Shown here: piece by piece, positions 41,701-49,379 of the stretch
Position numbering within the stretch: the stretch's first letter is position 1
Layout: each line of letters starts with the position of its first letter
NCBI RefSeq assembly: GCF_002368095.1
Contig: NZ_AP018228.1
Location: 167,723-231,722, forward strand
Source of the DNA: Calothrix parasitica NIES-267
Lineage (GTDB): Bacteria > Cyanobacteriota > Cyanobacteriia > Cyanobacteriales > Nostocaceae
Reading direction: 5' to 3'
DNA: 64,000 bases
Position numbers and translations under genes: made by a program
Notes under the pieces: generated by a model
Databases searched by the model: none
Seen by the model: only the letters and a program-made list of their open reading frames with translations
What the model was told of the DNA's origin: nothing

Positions 41701-41781
41701 GGTCAGTTTTTCTGATGAGAGCTGGTTAAATGGGTAAATACTATTTAGAAAATCCTGTGTTGAAGGAGTGGTGTTAGTCAT
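38707..41781 (-). CDS. Type I secretion ABC exporter with cyclic-nucleotide-binding-like and inactive C39-like domains
   Basis: This 1024-aa exporter energises secretion of large proteins. Residues about 15-130 resemble a cyclic-nucleotide-binding domain (YRMGQTIFVRE, VVIIYEGQARLLGY, PGDIIGW). After a linker with a repeat-derived insertion, residues about 300-440 form a C39-like domain. Its start reads RGPVDATLACFQML, with Ala where C39 peptidases have the catalytic Cys after Asp, so it should bind rather than cut the substrate, as in HlyB. Six membrane segments follow (about 455-750). The ATPase has GQSGAGKST (about 814), LSGGQRQRIAIA (about 916), LLILDEATSALD and the H-loop FFITHRLA. It is transcribed just after the isomerase gene (18-bp gap) and before the HlyD-like gene. 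Candidate substrates are the two giant proteins; this is inferred from context. Confidence 0.92.
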   Translation of the reverse strand: MTNTTPSTQDFLNSIYPFNQLSSEKLTSVVNKLQPLRYRMGQTIFVRETMPDKVVIIYEGQARLLGYAPGAKFPETLQLYKPGDIIGWTSLIRGVPCETVIATIETNCISIPKSDFIQLLESQFNHTKNNIESSQSNFVEYFYNQPSLIEIYDLLGKELEKRAVGLANLKQLATDTLQQAQIINLPPGKTPLSQLDSQKMWLVSSKGSNYDAGTRVPTPTEAGNQEYIEVKANSFLRVLGLQKPSVSLRSDEEMGGLGDEEKDTSSSPHHLTSSTPHLPLSSIWDNAPFAPATPEEPETTETDQFTKYPYIHGRGPVDATLACFQMLSQYWKMPWKRDVLKRALTNSYKRTGGVSIQLCGAVAELMGISSQLVQIPAEAITKLPTPVMLPWQDSFAILYKASSKELILAIPEQGVRHIKPTTFTETWGEEGQVLLLQQTSETPKKRFGLSWFLPAIKKYKNSLITVFIASFFVQLLGLANPLITQVIIDKVIVQNSISTLNVLGSLLIVMAIVEGIMYWLRTNLFVDTTNRIDLSLGSVVIEHLLRLPLRYFERRPVGEVSSRINELENIRSFLTGTALTVVLDAVFSVIYIAVMIFYSWLLTIVALSTIPLFALLTFIVAPIIRGQTRTKAEKNAETQSYLVEVVGGIQTVKAQNIELNSKWQWQSRYGRYISASFDSVQTSTTAGSLSNFLNKLSNLLLLWVGAYLVLQQQLTLGQLIAFRIIAGYTTSPLLRLIQLWQNFQETALSLERLADILDNPQETEIAGRSNIPMPAIQGAVKYDNITFSFAKSPNPQLLNVKLDIPPGTFVGVVGQSGAGKSTLTKLLPRLYYPDQGRILVDGYDISKVELYSLRRQIGFVLQDTLLFDTTVQENIALTCPDATPEEVVEAAKIACAHDFIMTLPQGYETRVGERGSALSGGQRQRIAIARTVLQNPPLLILDEATSALDYDTERQVCLNLASAFKNRTVFFITHRLATIRNADTILMMSQGSVIEQGRHSELIEMKGSYYCLYQQQEAVGGGKE
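40925..41050. repeat. Purine/pyrimidine repeat tract inside the ABC exporter gene
   Basis: This stretch is a run of GAGGTGATGAGG-like units (plus strand) followed by CTCCTCATCCCC-like units. It is typical of intergenic cyanobacterial repeats yet stays in frame here, coding a low-complexity linker (DEEMGGLGDEEKDTSSS and a His/Ser/Pro stretch) between the N-terminal and C39-like domains. Confidence 0.75.
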
Positions 41782-41799
41782 CTCGATTTTGGATTTTCC

Positions 41800-42585
41800 T
41801 TAAACTGGTAATGCAGTAATTTCTGATTGAGGAAAAACGAAAGAATCATTCTCTCTTTCCTCATTAATCGAAACCGGTGAATGCTTCATTTCCTGTGCAA
41901 TCCAGGTTTCAAACATATGATTGAGAAGATGCTGTCGCATAGTTTCATCTAATTGTGCTTTAATAATCTTCTCTAAACGCAAAATTACAAACCATTCTCC
42001 CAATTTTGTTGGTGCTAGCAATTCACCTGGGGCTGAGGTAGAAAGCATTTTAGCTATTGTTGGATGGGGAGTACTTAATTCAACTGGCCCAATTAATCCA
42101 CCAGTTTGCGCTTCTTGTCCTTCTGAATATTCTCTAGCGCTATCTTTAAAGCTTGCTTCTCCTGCTTGTATCCGAAAAAATAGTTCTTGAGCTACTTCCA
42201 TTTCACTAACGCGAATTAGCGAATATACTACTTTATCAAATTGGGACTTGTTTGCTAAAAAATACGACTCTACCTTGCTTCCCCAAGTAGCTTGCTTAAA
42301 TTTCTCTATCCGTAATTCCCTGGTAGCTAATTCTTCTAATTGCCCAAAACTCATACCGTAATACTGAACAAATCCCAAACGCGCTTCTTCCGACTCTATC
42401 TGGTTCCTGGTAAAAAATGAGTTTGTTGCGATCGCAATCTCGTCTTTAGTTAATTCGATACCGGAAATACCTTGATTAACTATCAGGTGACGGCACAGAA
42501 TAGGTAACATTTGATTACCCGCGAGTATTTGAGGTAATTCCGTAGCAGAAATTGTGCGATTGCCAAATTTGAGTGTGGGAGCCAT
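41800..42585 (-). CDS. Parvulin-type peptidylprolyl isomerase linked to type I secretion
   Basis: This 261-aa protein catalyses cis-trans isomerisation at proline and probably assists an exported protein or the exporter. The N-terminal part is helical and SurA-like (residues 1-110). The parvulin core covers about 120-215, with SLIRVSEMEVAQELFFRI, SFKDSAREYSEG, GGLIGPVEL and PTKLGEWFVILRLEK. There is no signal peptide, so it probably acts in the cytoplasm. ATG 42585 is chosen over a TTG four codons upstream because it starts MAPTLKFGNRT. The gene is first in the minus-strand order isomerase, ABC exporter, HlyD. Parvulin-like genes at the head of such clusters are common in cyanobacteria. Confidence 0.85.
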   Translation of the reverse strand: MAPTLKFGNRTISATELPQILAGNQMLPILCRHLIVNQGISGIELTKDEIAIATNSFFTRNQIESEEARLGFVQYYGMSFGQLEELATRELRIEKFKQATWGSKVESYFLANKSQFDKVVYSLIRVSEMEVAQELFFRIQAGEASFKDSAREYSEGQEAQTGGLIGPVELSTPHPTIAKMLSTSAPGELLAPTKLGEWFVILRLEKIIKAQLDETMRQHLLNHMFETWIAQEMKHSPVSINEERENDSFVFPQSEITALPV

Positions 42586-42802
42586 AAAGTAAAACAAGCT
42601 TTGGTAGAAGCAATTAGATTATGTTCTTTATATAAAGAACGAAAACCAATAACCGCATCATGGCTTTAATAAAGTAGCGATGACAACAGAAGCTATACGC
42701 AATTATGTAAGCAATAATTTATGTAAATTAAGTAAAATTACCAATGTGTATGAAGCTGTGTATTAGCGAGAACTGCTATATAAAGTCTTCGTTAATTGAT
42801 TT
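42586..42802. promoter_or_regulatory. Divergent promoter region of secretion genes and glycosyltransferase
   Basis: A 217-bp AT-rich gap lies between divergent genes and should carry promoters for both the secretion cluster and the two-domain glycosyltransferase. No box or operator could be assigned with confidence. Confidence 0.35.
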
Positions 42803-44944
42803 ATGCAGCCCACTATATCTATTGTTATCACGGTATACAATCGCTCGCACTACCTCAGAAATGCTATAGAGAGCGTTCTTAATCAAACTCATCGCAATTT
42901 TGAACTAGTTATCTGGGATGATGCAAGTACTGATAACTCCTTAGAAATAGCCCATGAGTACGCACAAAAAGACAACCGTATTCGAGTGATTGCTGCTAAC
43001 AAAAATACAGGATTTCCTACCGCTATCAAAACTGCTGTAGAAGCTACTACGGGAGATTATATTGGTTGGGTAGATAGTGACGATATGCTTGCACCTACTG
43101 CGATTGAGGAAACAAGTTCGATTCTTAACAATCATCCCCAAGTAGGACTTGTTTACACCGACTATGAATTGATGAATTCACAAGGAAAACTACGCGGACT
43201 AGGAAACCGCTGTAGGATACCCTATTCCAAAGAAGGTTTGCTAGTAGATTTGATGACCTTTCATTTTCGGTTGATTCGTCGTAGCGTTTATGATGCAGTT
43301 GGTGGTGTTGATGATAGCTTTGAAAGTGGCGAAGATTATGATTTATGCTTGAAATTATCCGAAGTTACAGAAGTTTACCATATTGCTAAACCTCTTTATT
43401 ATTATCGTCGCCACTCGGACAATGTTAGCAATGACAATTTTAAAAATATTTATTGGTCGCAAAAAGCAATAAACGATGCGCTCTTTCGACGGGGATTAAA
43501 CGAAGATTATGAGTTGGATACTCATCTTACAGCTTTTTTTAGTATTAAACCCAAGCTAAAAAAAAAGACCATTATAAATAATCAACATCAAACAGATTTA
43601 CCACTCCAAGCAATTAGAAAAGTTAAGAACGATGGAAACAAGTTCCCGCTTGTTTCCATTATTATTCCCTGCTATAACCCAAGTATGATGTTAGAACGTT
43701 GCTTGAATTCCTGTTTCGAGCAAACTTATCCCAATATAGAAATTATCATTGTTGATAACAATTCAACTGACGGGTCAATCGAGGTTGCTCATAAATTAGC
43801 AGCAAATAGTTCCTATCCAGTTATTTTTACTAATTGCTATACTCAAGGGCAAAATAATGCTTTCAATCATGGGTTTACCTATTCTACAGGTGATTACATT
43901 CAATGGTTGGATGCTGATGATGAATTGATGCCTGATAAAATTAAATTGCAGGTAGCAGCATTAGAACAAAACCCTGAAAAAGATATTGCTTATGGAGATT
44001 GGGAATATTGTTTTTATAAGAGTCTTGTTAAAAAAGGAAATAATCCTTTTCATATAATTCCCCAACCAAAATGCGAATATCGATTCGGTTTTACTTCGCA
44101 ACAATACGAAGACTATTTACTACAAACTTTATCTCATAACTGGCAACCTCCTCTTTCCTATCTACTACGTCGTGATAGTGCGATTAAATTACAAGAATTT
44201 TCCGCATGGAATCCGCAAACTTTCCTTGCTACAGACCGAGAATACTACACTATTGCTGCAATTATTGGCTTACGTTTTCTTTACGTCAAAGATGCTTTGG
44301 TACGTTACAACTTTTGGTCTCCCATCCAAAATAGTCGTAAAACTTCTGATAAAGGACGTACTAAATGCTATAAAAAAATGTATCAACGTTTCCAGACAAT
44401 TGCTGCACAACAACCACTGCAAAGATTCACCAAGCAACATTGGTTTTTACTCAAACAAAATTGGGATTTGTGGAAACTTGCACCAGTCACGCTGATACAA
44501 AAAGCAGATAATATTTTTTTAATTGATAATCAAACTCAATTCGGAATAAATATAACTCCTTCTCAAGCAAAGATTGTTAGCGCTTTAAATAAAATAAATA
44601 CGGCTTGTACTTTAGAGAACCATGCAAGTTGGATTGTACATTTAATGGCACAAAGAATTGCACTTTTACCAGAAATCGATAGCTATGAAAAGTTAGCAGA
44701 AGAACTATCAAGATGGGTCGGAATCAAATATTGTTCAAAACATGATAAATTAACTTGGAAGTATCCATTTCAAACAGAAGATAATAAAGAGCAATTAAAA
44801 AAATTAATTAATACGATACCCTGGTTCGCTCCAATATTTGAACAGCAAAGGCTAGCAGTTTTTTATGCTTTGGATAAATTACGTAATGCTCGAATGCTTG
44901 TTAAAGACACCCAATTAGAATCTACTTTTAGTATATTAAGATAA
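42803..44944 (+). CDS. Bifunctional GT2 glycosyltransferase
   Basis: This 713-aa protein carries two family 2 (GT-A fold) glycosyltransferase domains that should add sugars from nucleotide donors. Domain 1 (residues about 4-240) has SIVITVYNRSHYLRNAIESV, VIWDDASTDNS and the metal-binding VDSDD at about 90. Domain 2 (from about 282) has VSIIIPCYNPSMMLERCL, IIIVDNNSTDGS and LDADDE at about 370. The last roughly 190 residues match no domain I recognise and may position the acceptor. No membrane segment is present, so it acts in the cytoplasm. Domain 1 is closely related to the minus-strand GT2 protein at 45238-46020, sharing ESVLNQTH, GWVDSDD and LVDxMTFHFRL. That is a sign of duplication. Next to a secretion cluster, it may glycosylate a surface protein or build a glycan; the acceptor is unknown. 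Confidence 0.88.
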   Translation: MQPTISIVITVYNRSHYLRNAIESVLNQTHRNFELVIWDDASTDNSLEIAHEYAQKDNRIRVIAANKNTGFPTAIKTAVEATTGDYIGWVDSDDMLAPTAIEETSSILNNHPQVGLVYTDYELMNSQGKLRGLGNRCRIPYSKEGLLVDLMTFHFRLIRRSVYDAVGGVDDSFESGEDYDLCLKLSEVTEVYHIAKPLYYYRRHSDNVSNDNFKNIYWSQKAINDALFRRGLNEDYELDTHLTAFFSIKPKLKKKTIINNQHQTDLPLQAIRKVKNDGNKFPLVSIIIPCYNPSMMLERCLNSCFEQTYPNIEIIIVDNNSTDGSIEVAHKLAANSSYPVIFTNCYTQGQNNAFNHGFTYSTGDYIQWLDADDELMPDKIKLQVAALEQNPEKDIAYGDWEYCFYKSLVKKGNNPFHIIPQPKCEYRFGFTSQQYEDYLLQTLSHNWQPPLSYLLRRDSAIKLQEFSAWNPQTFLATDREYYTIAAIIGLRFLYVKDALVRYNFWSPIQNSRKTSDKGRTKCYKKMYQRFQTIAAQQPLQRFTKQHWFLLKQNWDLWKLAPVTLIQKADNIFLIDNQTQFGINITPSQAKIVSALNKINTACTLENHASWIVHLMAQRIALLPEIDSYEKLAEELSRWVGIKYCSKHDKLTWKYPFQTEDNKEQLKKLINTIPWFAPIFEQQRLAVFYALDKLRNARMLVKDTQLESTFSILR

Positions 44945-45237
44945 TGAAGGAAGAGGGAAGAAGGAAGAGGGAAGAAGGAAGAAGCGGTAATGTATATAAA
45001 AAACTTTACTAAGCTGCTACGCATTTAAATTATATATTCATTTGACATTGCTTAATGGCTACAAATCTTGTCCCTTCTTCCTTCTTCCTTCTAACTCCTT
45101 CCTTCTTTTATAAACTTCAATATCCGATATGGATTGAATTCCCCTGCAACCTACAGTATAAGAATTGCGTATAAAGGTAACAGTTCCTTTGCAATTCCAA
45201 ACTTCTTCCCTCTTCCCTCTTCCCTCTTCCCTCATTT
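44945..45237. repeat. GGAAGA/TTCTTCC repeats between convergent genes
   Basis: A purine tract at 44946-44988 (GAAGGAAGAGGGAAGAAGG repeated), ending GCGGTAATGTATA, faces pyrimidine tracts at about 45072-45113 and 45200-45237. Parts match the repeats at 36313-36370, including the GCGGTAAT motif. As RNA, the facing tracts could pair into a long hairpin and act as a terminator for both flanking genes. Confidence 0.65.
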
Positions 45238-46020
45238 TTATTCCTTCTTCCTTCTTCCCTCTTCCTTCTTCCTTTTAAGATAATAATGACCAACAATTTC
45301 TACTTCAATATCATATTCAGATGACATTTTACGACGTTCCAATGCTTTTGCAATTGCTTGTTGAGTATTATAAATTAGCTCTACGCGCTTTTGAGATGAT
45401 ATACAGCCTGGATGTAGTCGATAATAATATAATGGACGTTGGAGATGATTTATTTGCGTAATTTCTGATATTCGCAAACACAAATCGTAATCCTGAACAA
45501 ATCCAGATTCTGAATCAATTCCACCTGCTTGTAAAAATACTTCTTTACGCATCAACCGGAAATGGAAAGTCATAAAATCAACTAATAATCTATCTTTGGA
45601 ATAAGGAATTTCGCAGCGTTTTCCTTTACCCAAAACTTTATTATTTTCATTAATAACTAAATAATCCGTATAAACCATCCCACAAATGGGATTATTATCT
45701 AAAAAAATAGCAGTTTCTTCTAATGCTGTTGGTGCTAAAACATCATCACTATCTACCCAGCCTACATAATTTCCAGTTGTAGTTGAAAATGCATCTTTTA
45801 GTGCGAGAGTTGGTCCAGCATGTTGTGCTGCAATTACTTTTATTCGCTTGTCTTGTTGTGCGTAATGGTTAGCAATATTTAACGAATTGTCGGTTGAACC
45901 ATCATCCCAGATAATTAATTCAAAATCTGTATGAGTTTGATTTAAAACGCTTTCGATTGTGGTGTTGAGATAACTTTCTCGATTATAAACGGGGATAATA
46001 ACTGAAATATTTGGGTTCAT
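45238..46020 (-). CDS. GT2 glycosyltransferase
   Basis: This 260-aa family 2 glycosyltransferase has a single GT-A domain: SVIIPVYNRESYLNTTIESV at the start, LIIWDDGSTDNSL and the metal-binding WVDSDDVLAPT at about residue 90. PYSKDRLLVDFMTFHFRLM and the acceptor-side QDYDLCLRISE follow. It is closely similar to the first domain of the protein at 42803-44944, so the two arose by duplication. The C-terminus runs into a repeat tract, so the last roughly 13 residues (KRKKEEGRRKKE) are repeat-derived and probably not functional. It may act in the same pathway as its neighbour. Confidence 0.88.
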   Translation of the reverse strand: MNPNISVIIPVYNRESYLNTTIESVLNQTHTDFELIIWDDGSTDNSLNIANHYAQQDKRIKVIAAQHAGPTLALKDAFSTTTGNYVGWVDSDDVLAPTALEETAIFLDNNPICGMVYTDYLVINENNKVLGKGKRCEIPYSKDRLLVDFMTFHFRLMRKEVFLQAGGIDSESGFVQDYDLCLRISEITQINHLQRPLYYYRLHPGCISSQKRVELIYNTQQAIAKALERRKMSSEYDIEVEIVGHYYLKRKKEEGRRKKE

Positions 46021-46137
46021 GAGAAAGTTTCAGTAGATGAAAAAATAAATTATTCTACTGCATGATGGCTTATTTATTAAACTACAACAATGATAACTAT
46101 ACTGATATTTAACAAATATATTTACAATTATTGATTT

Positions 46138-46440
46138 TCAACTTCTCGGCCGTCTTTCTTCTCCCAAAGTTTGTTTGATATGATTAACCAACCATTCTTC
46201 ATGAGAAGCAAGCAATTTTAATTCCCTATTTAATCGTTTTTGTTTATCTCTTATTTTGACAAGATATTCAAGTATTGCGGTACTATCCTGATTACTCCTT
46301 ATAATTGCTGCTAGCTGTCGCTTACGGCAATAGTTTAAGTATCTTTGAATTGGTTCTATGGGTAAACAAGCTTTAGTGTCGAATACACAGCAAAACCTTA
46401 TTCCGGTTTGAGGGTCGATTGCTCGTTCTATACTTATCAA
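46138..46440 (-). CDS. Hypothetical 100-aa protein
   Basis: No family is recognised. It begins MISIERAIDPQTGIRFCCVF and has a basic helical middle (YLNYCRKRQLAAIIRS, KIRDKQKRLNRELKLL) and a basic tail (GEERRPRS). The basic helices could bind nucleic acid, but this is only a composition argument. It lies on the minus strand in a run of genes from 48372 to 45238, 107 bp after the 102-aa gene. Confidence 0.5.
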   Translation of the reverse strand: MISIERAIDPQTGIRFCCVFDTKACLPIEPIQRYLNYCRKRQLAAIIRSNQDSTAILEYLVKIRDKQKRLNRELKLLASHEEWLVNHIKQTLGEERRPRS

Positions 46441-46547
46441 TTTACTTTTACTTTACTTCGTAGAAAGTTTTATTGAGTCAACTCTATCATGAAAATATTG
46501 ACTTGTTGTTGTTATTTTCTATGTTGAAGAAGATAAAATTATTGTTG

Positions 46548-46856
46548 TTATAACAAAGAGTCGATAATTATTGTATTTTTTGATATGAAGTCAATATCTA
46601 CATAGCCTTCGCTGATAATTGCTGCTGACTGTACTTTTCCTTCGGTATCAATTACACCCCTAAAATTTATTTCGTCTTCTACTGAAAATGCTAATTCTCT
46701 GACCTTAGCAATACAATCTCCAAATTTTGTATTAATTAGAGTACTTGCGTCATTGTTATAGAAAATATTTGTGTAGTCTCTACATAACTCATTCCAGGAT
46801 AATATTTGACTTCTAAATCCTGGAAAAGTCCCATCAACATATGAAAATTCATTCAT
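46548..46856 (-). CDS. Hypothetical 102-aa protein
   Basis: No family is recognised. The protein is acidic (MNEFSYVDGTFPGFRSQIL, then AFSVEDEINFRGVIDTEG and DIDFISKNTIIIDSLL), with alternating beta-like segments and no signal peptide or membrane segment. It begins 42 bp after the 354-aa gene on the same strand and is probably co-transcribed with it. Confidence 0.5.
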   Translation of the reverse strand: MNEFSYVDGTFPGFRSQILSWNELCRDYTNIFYNNDASTLINTKFGDCIAKVRELAFSVEDEINFRGVIDTEGKVQSAAIISEGYVDIDFISKNTIIIDSLL

Positions 46857-46898
46857 TATATTTTACATTCGGTTTAATCTATACATAACATTAGTTTT

Positions 46899-47963
46899 TC
46901 ATATATTCTTACTGATGGCCGAAAATGCAGTAATTTTAGAAATTAATGACAGTGCTTCCGAACGCAATTGCTTGTCAACCCATTCCAATTCTTCCGGATT
47001 TTCTAATACTGCATCTGCTAATAATCGAGGTAAATTTAAAAGCCATTCTTTATGATATGTACCAGAATTTTCTATTACAATTGCCAAAGCATTGATATCT
47101 TTATAAGTAATTGAAGCTAAAGTATTCCACTGCTCTTCGATGGGCTGAATATTACAGAAATCAATTATTCTTGCTATTAATTCTTCCGTTCCTTTAACTT
47201 CTTTTTTACCAAAGTTATCAATATTTTCTATAAGTACAAATAGTTCATTACTGAGAAATTCTATTGTTTCTTGAGTTGTTGTTGGATTGACAATAACCTT
47301 ATCTGATTCGGTTTGGGGATTATCTATTCCTAAATGCTTCGATTCACTTACTTCAACTTCTTGGGTTTCAACTTCAATATTTTCTGTTTCCTCCATAACG
47401 GGTACCTCTACCAAACATTCCTCTTGCAGAGCTTTTCGTAGCGCTAGAGATTCAGCGACTATCTGTTGAGCGCTTTTACCCTCAGAGTCCATCATCCTTT
47501 GCAAAATAACCCCTGTTTCTTGGTCATGAATTGGTGGTACCTGACAATATCTACGACCATCTCTAGTTTGTCTCCAAATAGTCGGCTTTTCTGGGAAAAA
47601 TAGTTTAGGTTTACGTTGTTGTTTCATTAGCTCTCGAACTGTCTGTTGAGTGATGTGGCTAATGTCAAGAAGCTTTTCGATTACAGGAGCATATTTTTTA
47701 TTCTGATTGGCTAAGCAAAATATAGTTGCTGGTTCAACTTGAGCTAAATCTTGAGGTGAAAATTTTTTAAAAGTTTGATTAACTTTGAGGTATTTTTTGT
47801 CCTCGTTCTCCCAACCCCATTGTTTGATTAATTTTTTATAAGCTTTGCGAGATAGTTCTAGTTTCTGTTTAGCCAAGTAGAATGCATTTTCTAAGATATT
47901 TACGGTTGCTTCACCTAAAGAATTGGCACAGTCGGTATTTGGTAGTAATGTAACGACAGTCAT
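46899..47963 (-). CDS. 354-aa protein, paralog of the gene at 1894-3522
   Basis: Function is unknown. The N-terminal 190 residues resemble the 542-aa protein at 1894-3522. Shared features are a helical start, the PTIWRQTRDGRRY segment with PPIHDQETGVILQRMMD, and a short helix after it. The rest differs: a Glu/Val-rich acidic linker (about 205-235) and a helical C-terminus with EEQWNTLASITYKDIN and YHKEWLLNLPRLLADA. That last part recalls the 'W..L......' and 'H.EW' pattern of the longer paralog (AIANICGYSEKLL, HSEWRHSWGAM), so relatedness may extend over the whole length. It lies downstream of the 109-aa gene, with a hairpin between them. Confidence 0.6.
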   Translation of the reverse strand: MTVVTLLPNTDCANSLGEATVNILENAFYLAKQKLELSRKAYKKLIKQWGWENEDKKYLKVNQTFKKFSPQDLAQVEPATIFCLANQNKKYAPVIEKLLDISHITQQTVRELMKQQRKPKLFFPEKPTIWRQTRDGRRYCQVPPIHDQETGVILQRMMDSEGKSAQQIVAESLALRKALQEECLVEVPVMEETENIEVETQEVEVSESKHLGIDNPQTESDKVIVNPTTTQETIEFLSNELFVLIENIDNFGKKEVKGTEELIARIIDFCNIQPIEEQWNTLASITYKDINALAIVIENSGTYHKEWLLNLPRLLADAVLENPEELEWVDKQLRSEALSLISKITAFSAISKNI

Positions 47964-48004
47964 TGGTAGATTCCCTGAAAAACAAAGCGGATGATATAAA
48001 CAGA

Positions 48005-48030
48005 AGTTATTCTCCGAACGGAGAATAACT
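48005..48030 (-). terminator. Perfect hairpin after the 109-aa gene
   Basis: A 12-bp perfect inverted repeat (AGTTATTCTCCG and CGGAGAATAACT) with a two-base centre lies 13 bp after the stop codon of the minus-strand gene at 48043, before the next gene. It lacks a long T run on the minus strand, so it may be an attenuator or mRNA end stabiliser rather than a strong terminator. Confidence 0.55.
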
Positions 48031-48042
48031 GGTAAAAATAGC

Positions 48043-48372
48043 TTAAGCAGCAGTTACGAGCGCATTCATCTCGACAACGAACATTACCGCGTCATTGCTG
48101 GATTCAAAGAAAGGTTTCAACTGGTAATTACAGGGTTGAGATATCCACAAACCGTTTTTCTTATCTCGGTGGAATGTCCCCAAAAACTGGGAATCTCTCC
48201 AGACACGGTACTTACCATGCTCGTCGGAATCTATTTCTACGCTTCCGAGAATGGTTTGTTCGCTTTGTTTTTCAAGAAATTGAGAGAAAAGAAGTTGATT
48301 CTCAACTATTGGGTTTGATTGGGCTATGCTCAAAGCGTCCCAAATTTTCGTTATTGAATTATAATTAGACAT
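48043..48372 (-). CDS. Hypothetical 109-aa protein
   Basis: No family is recognised. The N-terminus is helical (ITKIWDALSIAQSN). The centre looks like a small beta sheet (TILGSVEIDSDEHGKYRVWRD, FLGTFHRDKKNGLW), and the end is helical (SNDAVMFVVEMNALVTAA). There is no membrane segment. Its start is preceded directly by an array of TTTGGYTCCAT repeats, so it is probably regulated by a protein binding there. The divergent XRE-type gene at 48767 is a natural candidate. Confidence 0.5.
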   Translation of the reverse strand: MSNYNSITKIWDALSIAQSNPIVENQLLFSQFLEKQSEQTILGSVEIDSDEHGKYRVWRDSQFLGTFHRDKKNGLWISQPCNYQLKPFFESSNDAVMFVVEMNALVTAA

Positions 48373-48374
48373 AA

Positions 48375-48517
48375 TTTGGCTCCATGTTTCGATTTATTTG
48401 GCTCCATATATCGGTTCGATTTGACTTGGATTTATTTCCACGCATTGAATTGGTTTAGTTTTGGTTCCATGTATTGAATTGATTTGGAGTTGGTTCCATA
48501 AACTGATTTGGTTCCAC
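48375..48517. repeat. Array of TTTGGYTCCAT repeats, operator-like
   Basis: Copies of TTTGG(C/T)TCCA(T/C) lie at 48375, 48397, 48460, about 48489 and 48507, with a weaker one at 48431. Several are followed by GATTT or TTGAATTG. All are in the same orientation, between a divergent gene pair. Direct repeats of this size with irregular spacing resemble binding sites for a regulator or iterons. Confidence 0.65.
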
Positions 48518-48578
48518 AAATTAGATGGTTAATCTCTGTAAATGGACGATTTTTGTCTAAGCTACAGAGTTGAAACGT

Positions 48579-48628
48579 AAAAGCAGTCGTAACTTCTTGG
48601 CAGAATGGGGCGGCTGCTTTTATTATTT
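48579..48628 (+). terminator. Rho-independent terminator without an obvious gene
   Basis: AAAAGCAGTCG (48579-48589) pairs with CGGCTGCTTTT (48611-48621) around a 21-nt loop, with TATTATTTCTTT following. It would end a plus-strand transcript, but no plus-strand gene lies upstream within the gap. It may close a small RNA or be a remnant. Confidence 0.5.
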
Positions 48629-48766
48629 CTTTAAATATTATACAATAATTGCATTGATTTTATAAAGCTGTATTGTTAAAAAATATTTTATGAGTTGTAT
48701 AAATGTAGCCCATGCTTGTAATTAGTCAGTTTTGGTTTTAAGTAGTAAAGTATAGATGTGGGATAT

Positions 48767-49066
48767 ATGACTAAAAATGTGATTCGTTGGAAATTGAGCG
48801 AAGTTATGGCTAGGCACCGAATTAAAGGGAAAGACCTTGCTAATCATTTAGGTATAAGTGCAAACTCAGTATCAGCATTAAAAAGAGCTGAAGTAATGCC
48901 AGAAATTGGTGGTGAAAGGTGGGAGCAAATTTGTGAAGCGATAAATGAATTGTCTCCAATGGATGAACAATGTACGCCTTTTGATTTAATTGAGTATGTT
49001 CCGAGTAAGAATAGGTCAGCGAGTAGATATGATACTGACAAATCTTCCAAAATTTCAGTAGCATAA
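48767..49066 (+). CDS. XRE-type transcriptional regulator
   Basis: This 99-aa protein has a helix-turn-helix domain across residues about 5-65: WKLSEVMARHRIKGKDLANHLGIS is helix 1, helix 2 and turn, and ANSVSALKRAE is the recognition helix. This is the common Cro/C1 layout seen in small cyanobacterial regulators. ATG 48767 is used instead of a GTG three codons upstream because the domain is complete from there. It is divergent from the 109-aa gene, with the TTTGGYTCCAT array in between. Control of that promoter and of its own is likely but not shown. Confidence 0.8.
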   Translation: MTKNVIRWKLSEVMARHRIKGKDLANHLGISANSVSALKRAEVMPEIGGERWEQICEAINELSPMDEQCTPFDLIEYVPSKNRSASRYDTDKSSKISVA

Positions 49067-49291
49067 TCTTAGAAAAAAGGTGGGTATAATTTATAGCCTA
49101 TGAATAATTCACAGTTTTGACACTGAAAATTTAATCTAATTAATATCAGAAAAATTTGAGAAACTTTCTTAAATAGCTTTTCAGCAACTGTGGATAATCC
49201 CTCAGTTGCTTTATTAATTTCTTTTTGAGAAATTCTCAACTACTTTAATCAGCTCAAATTGAATAAAGCTGTCTCTTACCAAGAGAGAATT

Positions 49292-49323
49292 AGCACCGAA
49301 ACGGGATTTTCCGCTTCGGTGCT
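49292..49323. terminator. Bidirectional stem-loop between convergent genes
   Basis: AGCACCGAA (49292-49300) pairs perfectly with TTCGGTGCT (49315-49323), with partial pairing inside. It lies between the stop of the XRE-type gene and the stop of the second giant gene, so it could end transcription from both sides. No long T run is present on either strand. Confidence 0.6.
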
Positions 49324-49379
49324 GGTAATTATTGGATGATTATTACACTTATCTATGGGGAACTAATTACGAATTATCC

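Noticed and set aside
48375..48517. CRISPR array or replication origin from the TTTGGYTCCAT repeats
   Set aside because: Repeat length is 11 bp with irregular spacing, and there is no cas, rep or parA gene nearby. Operator sites are more likely.
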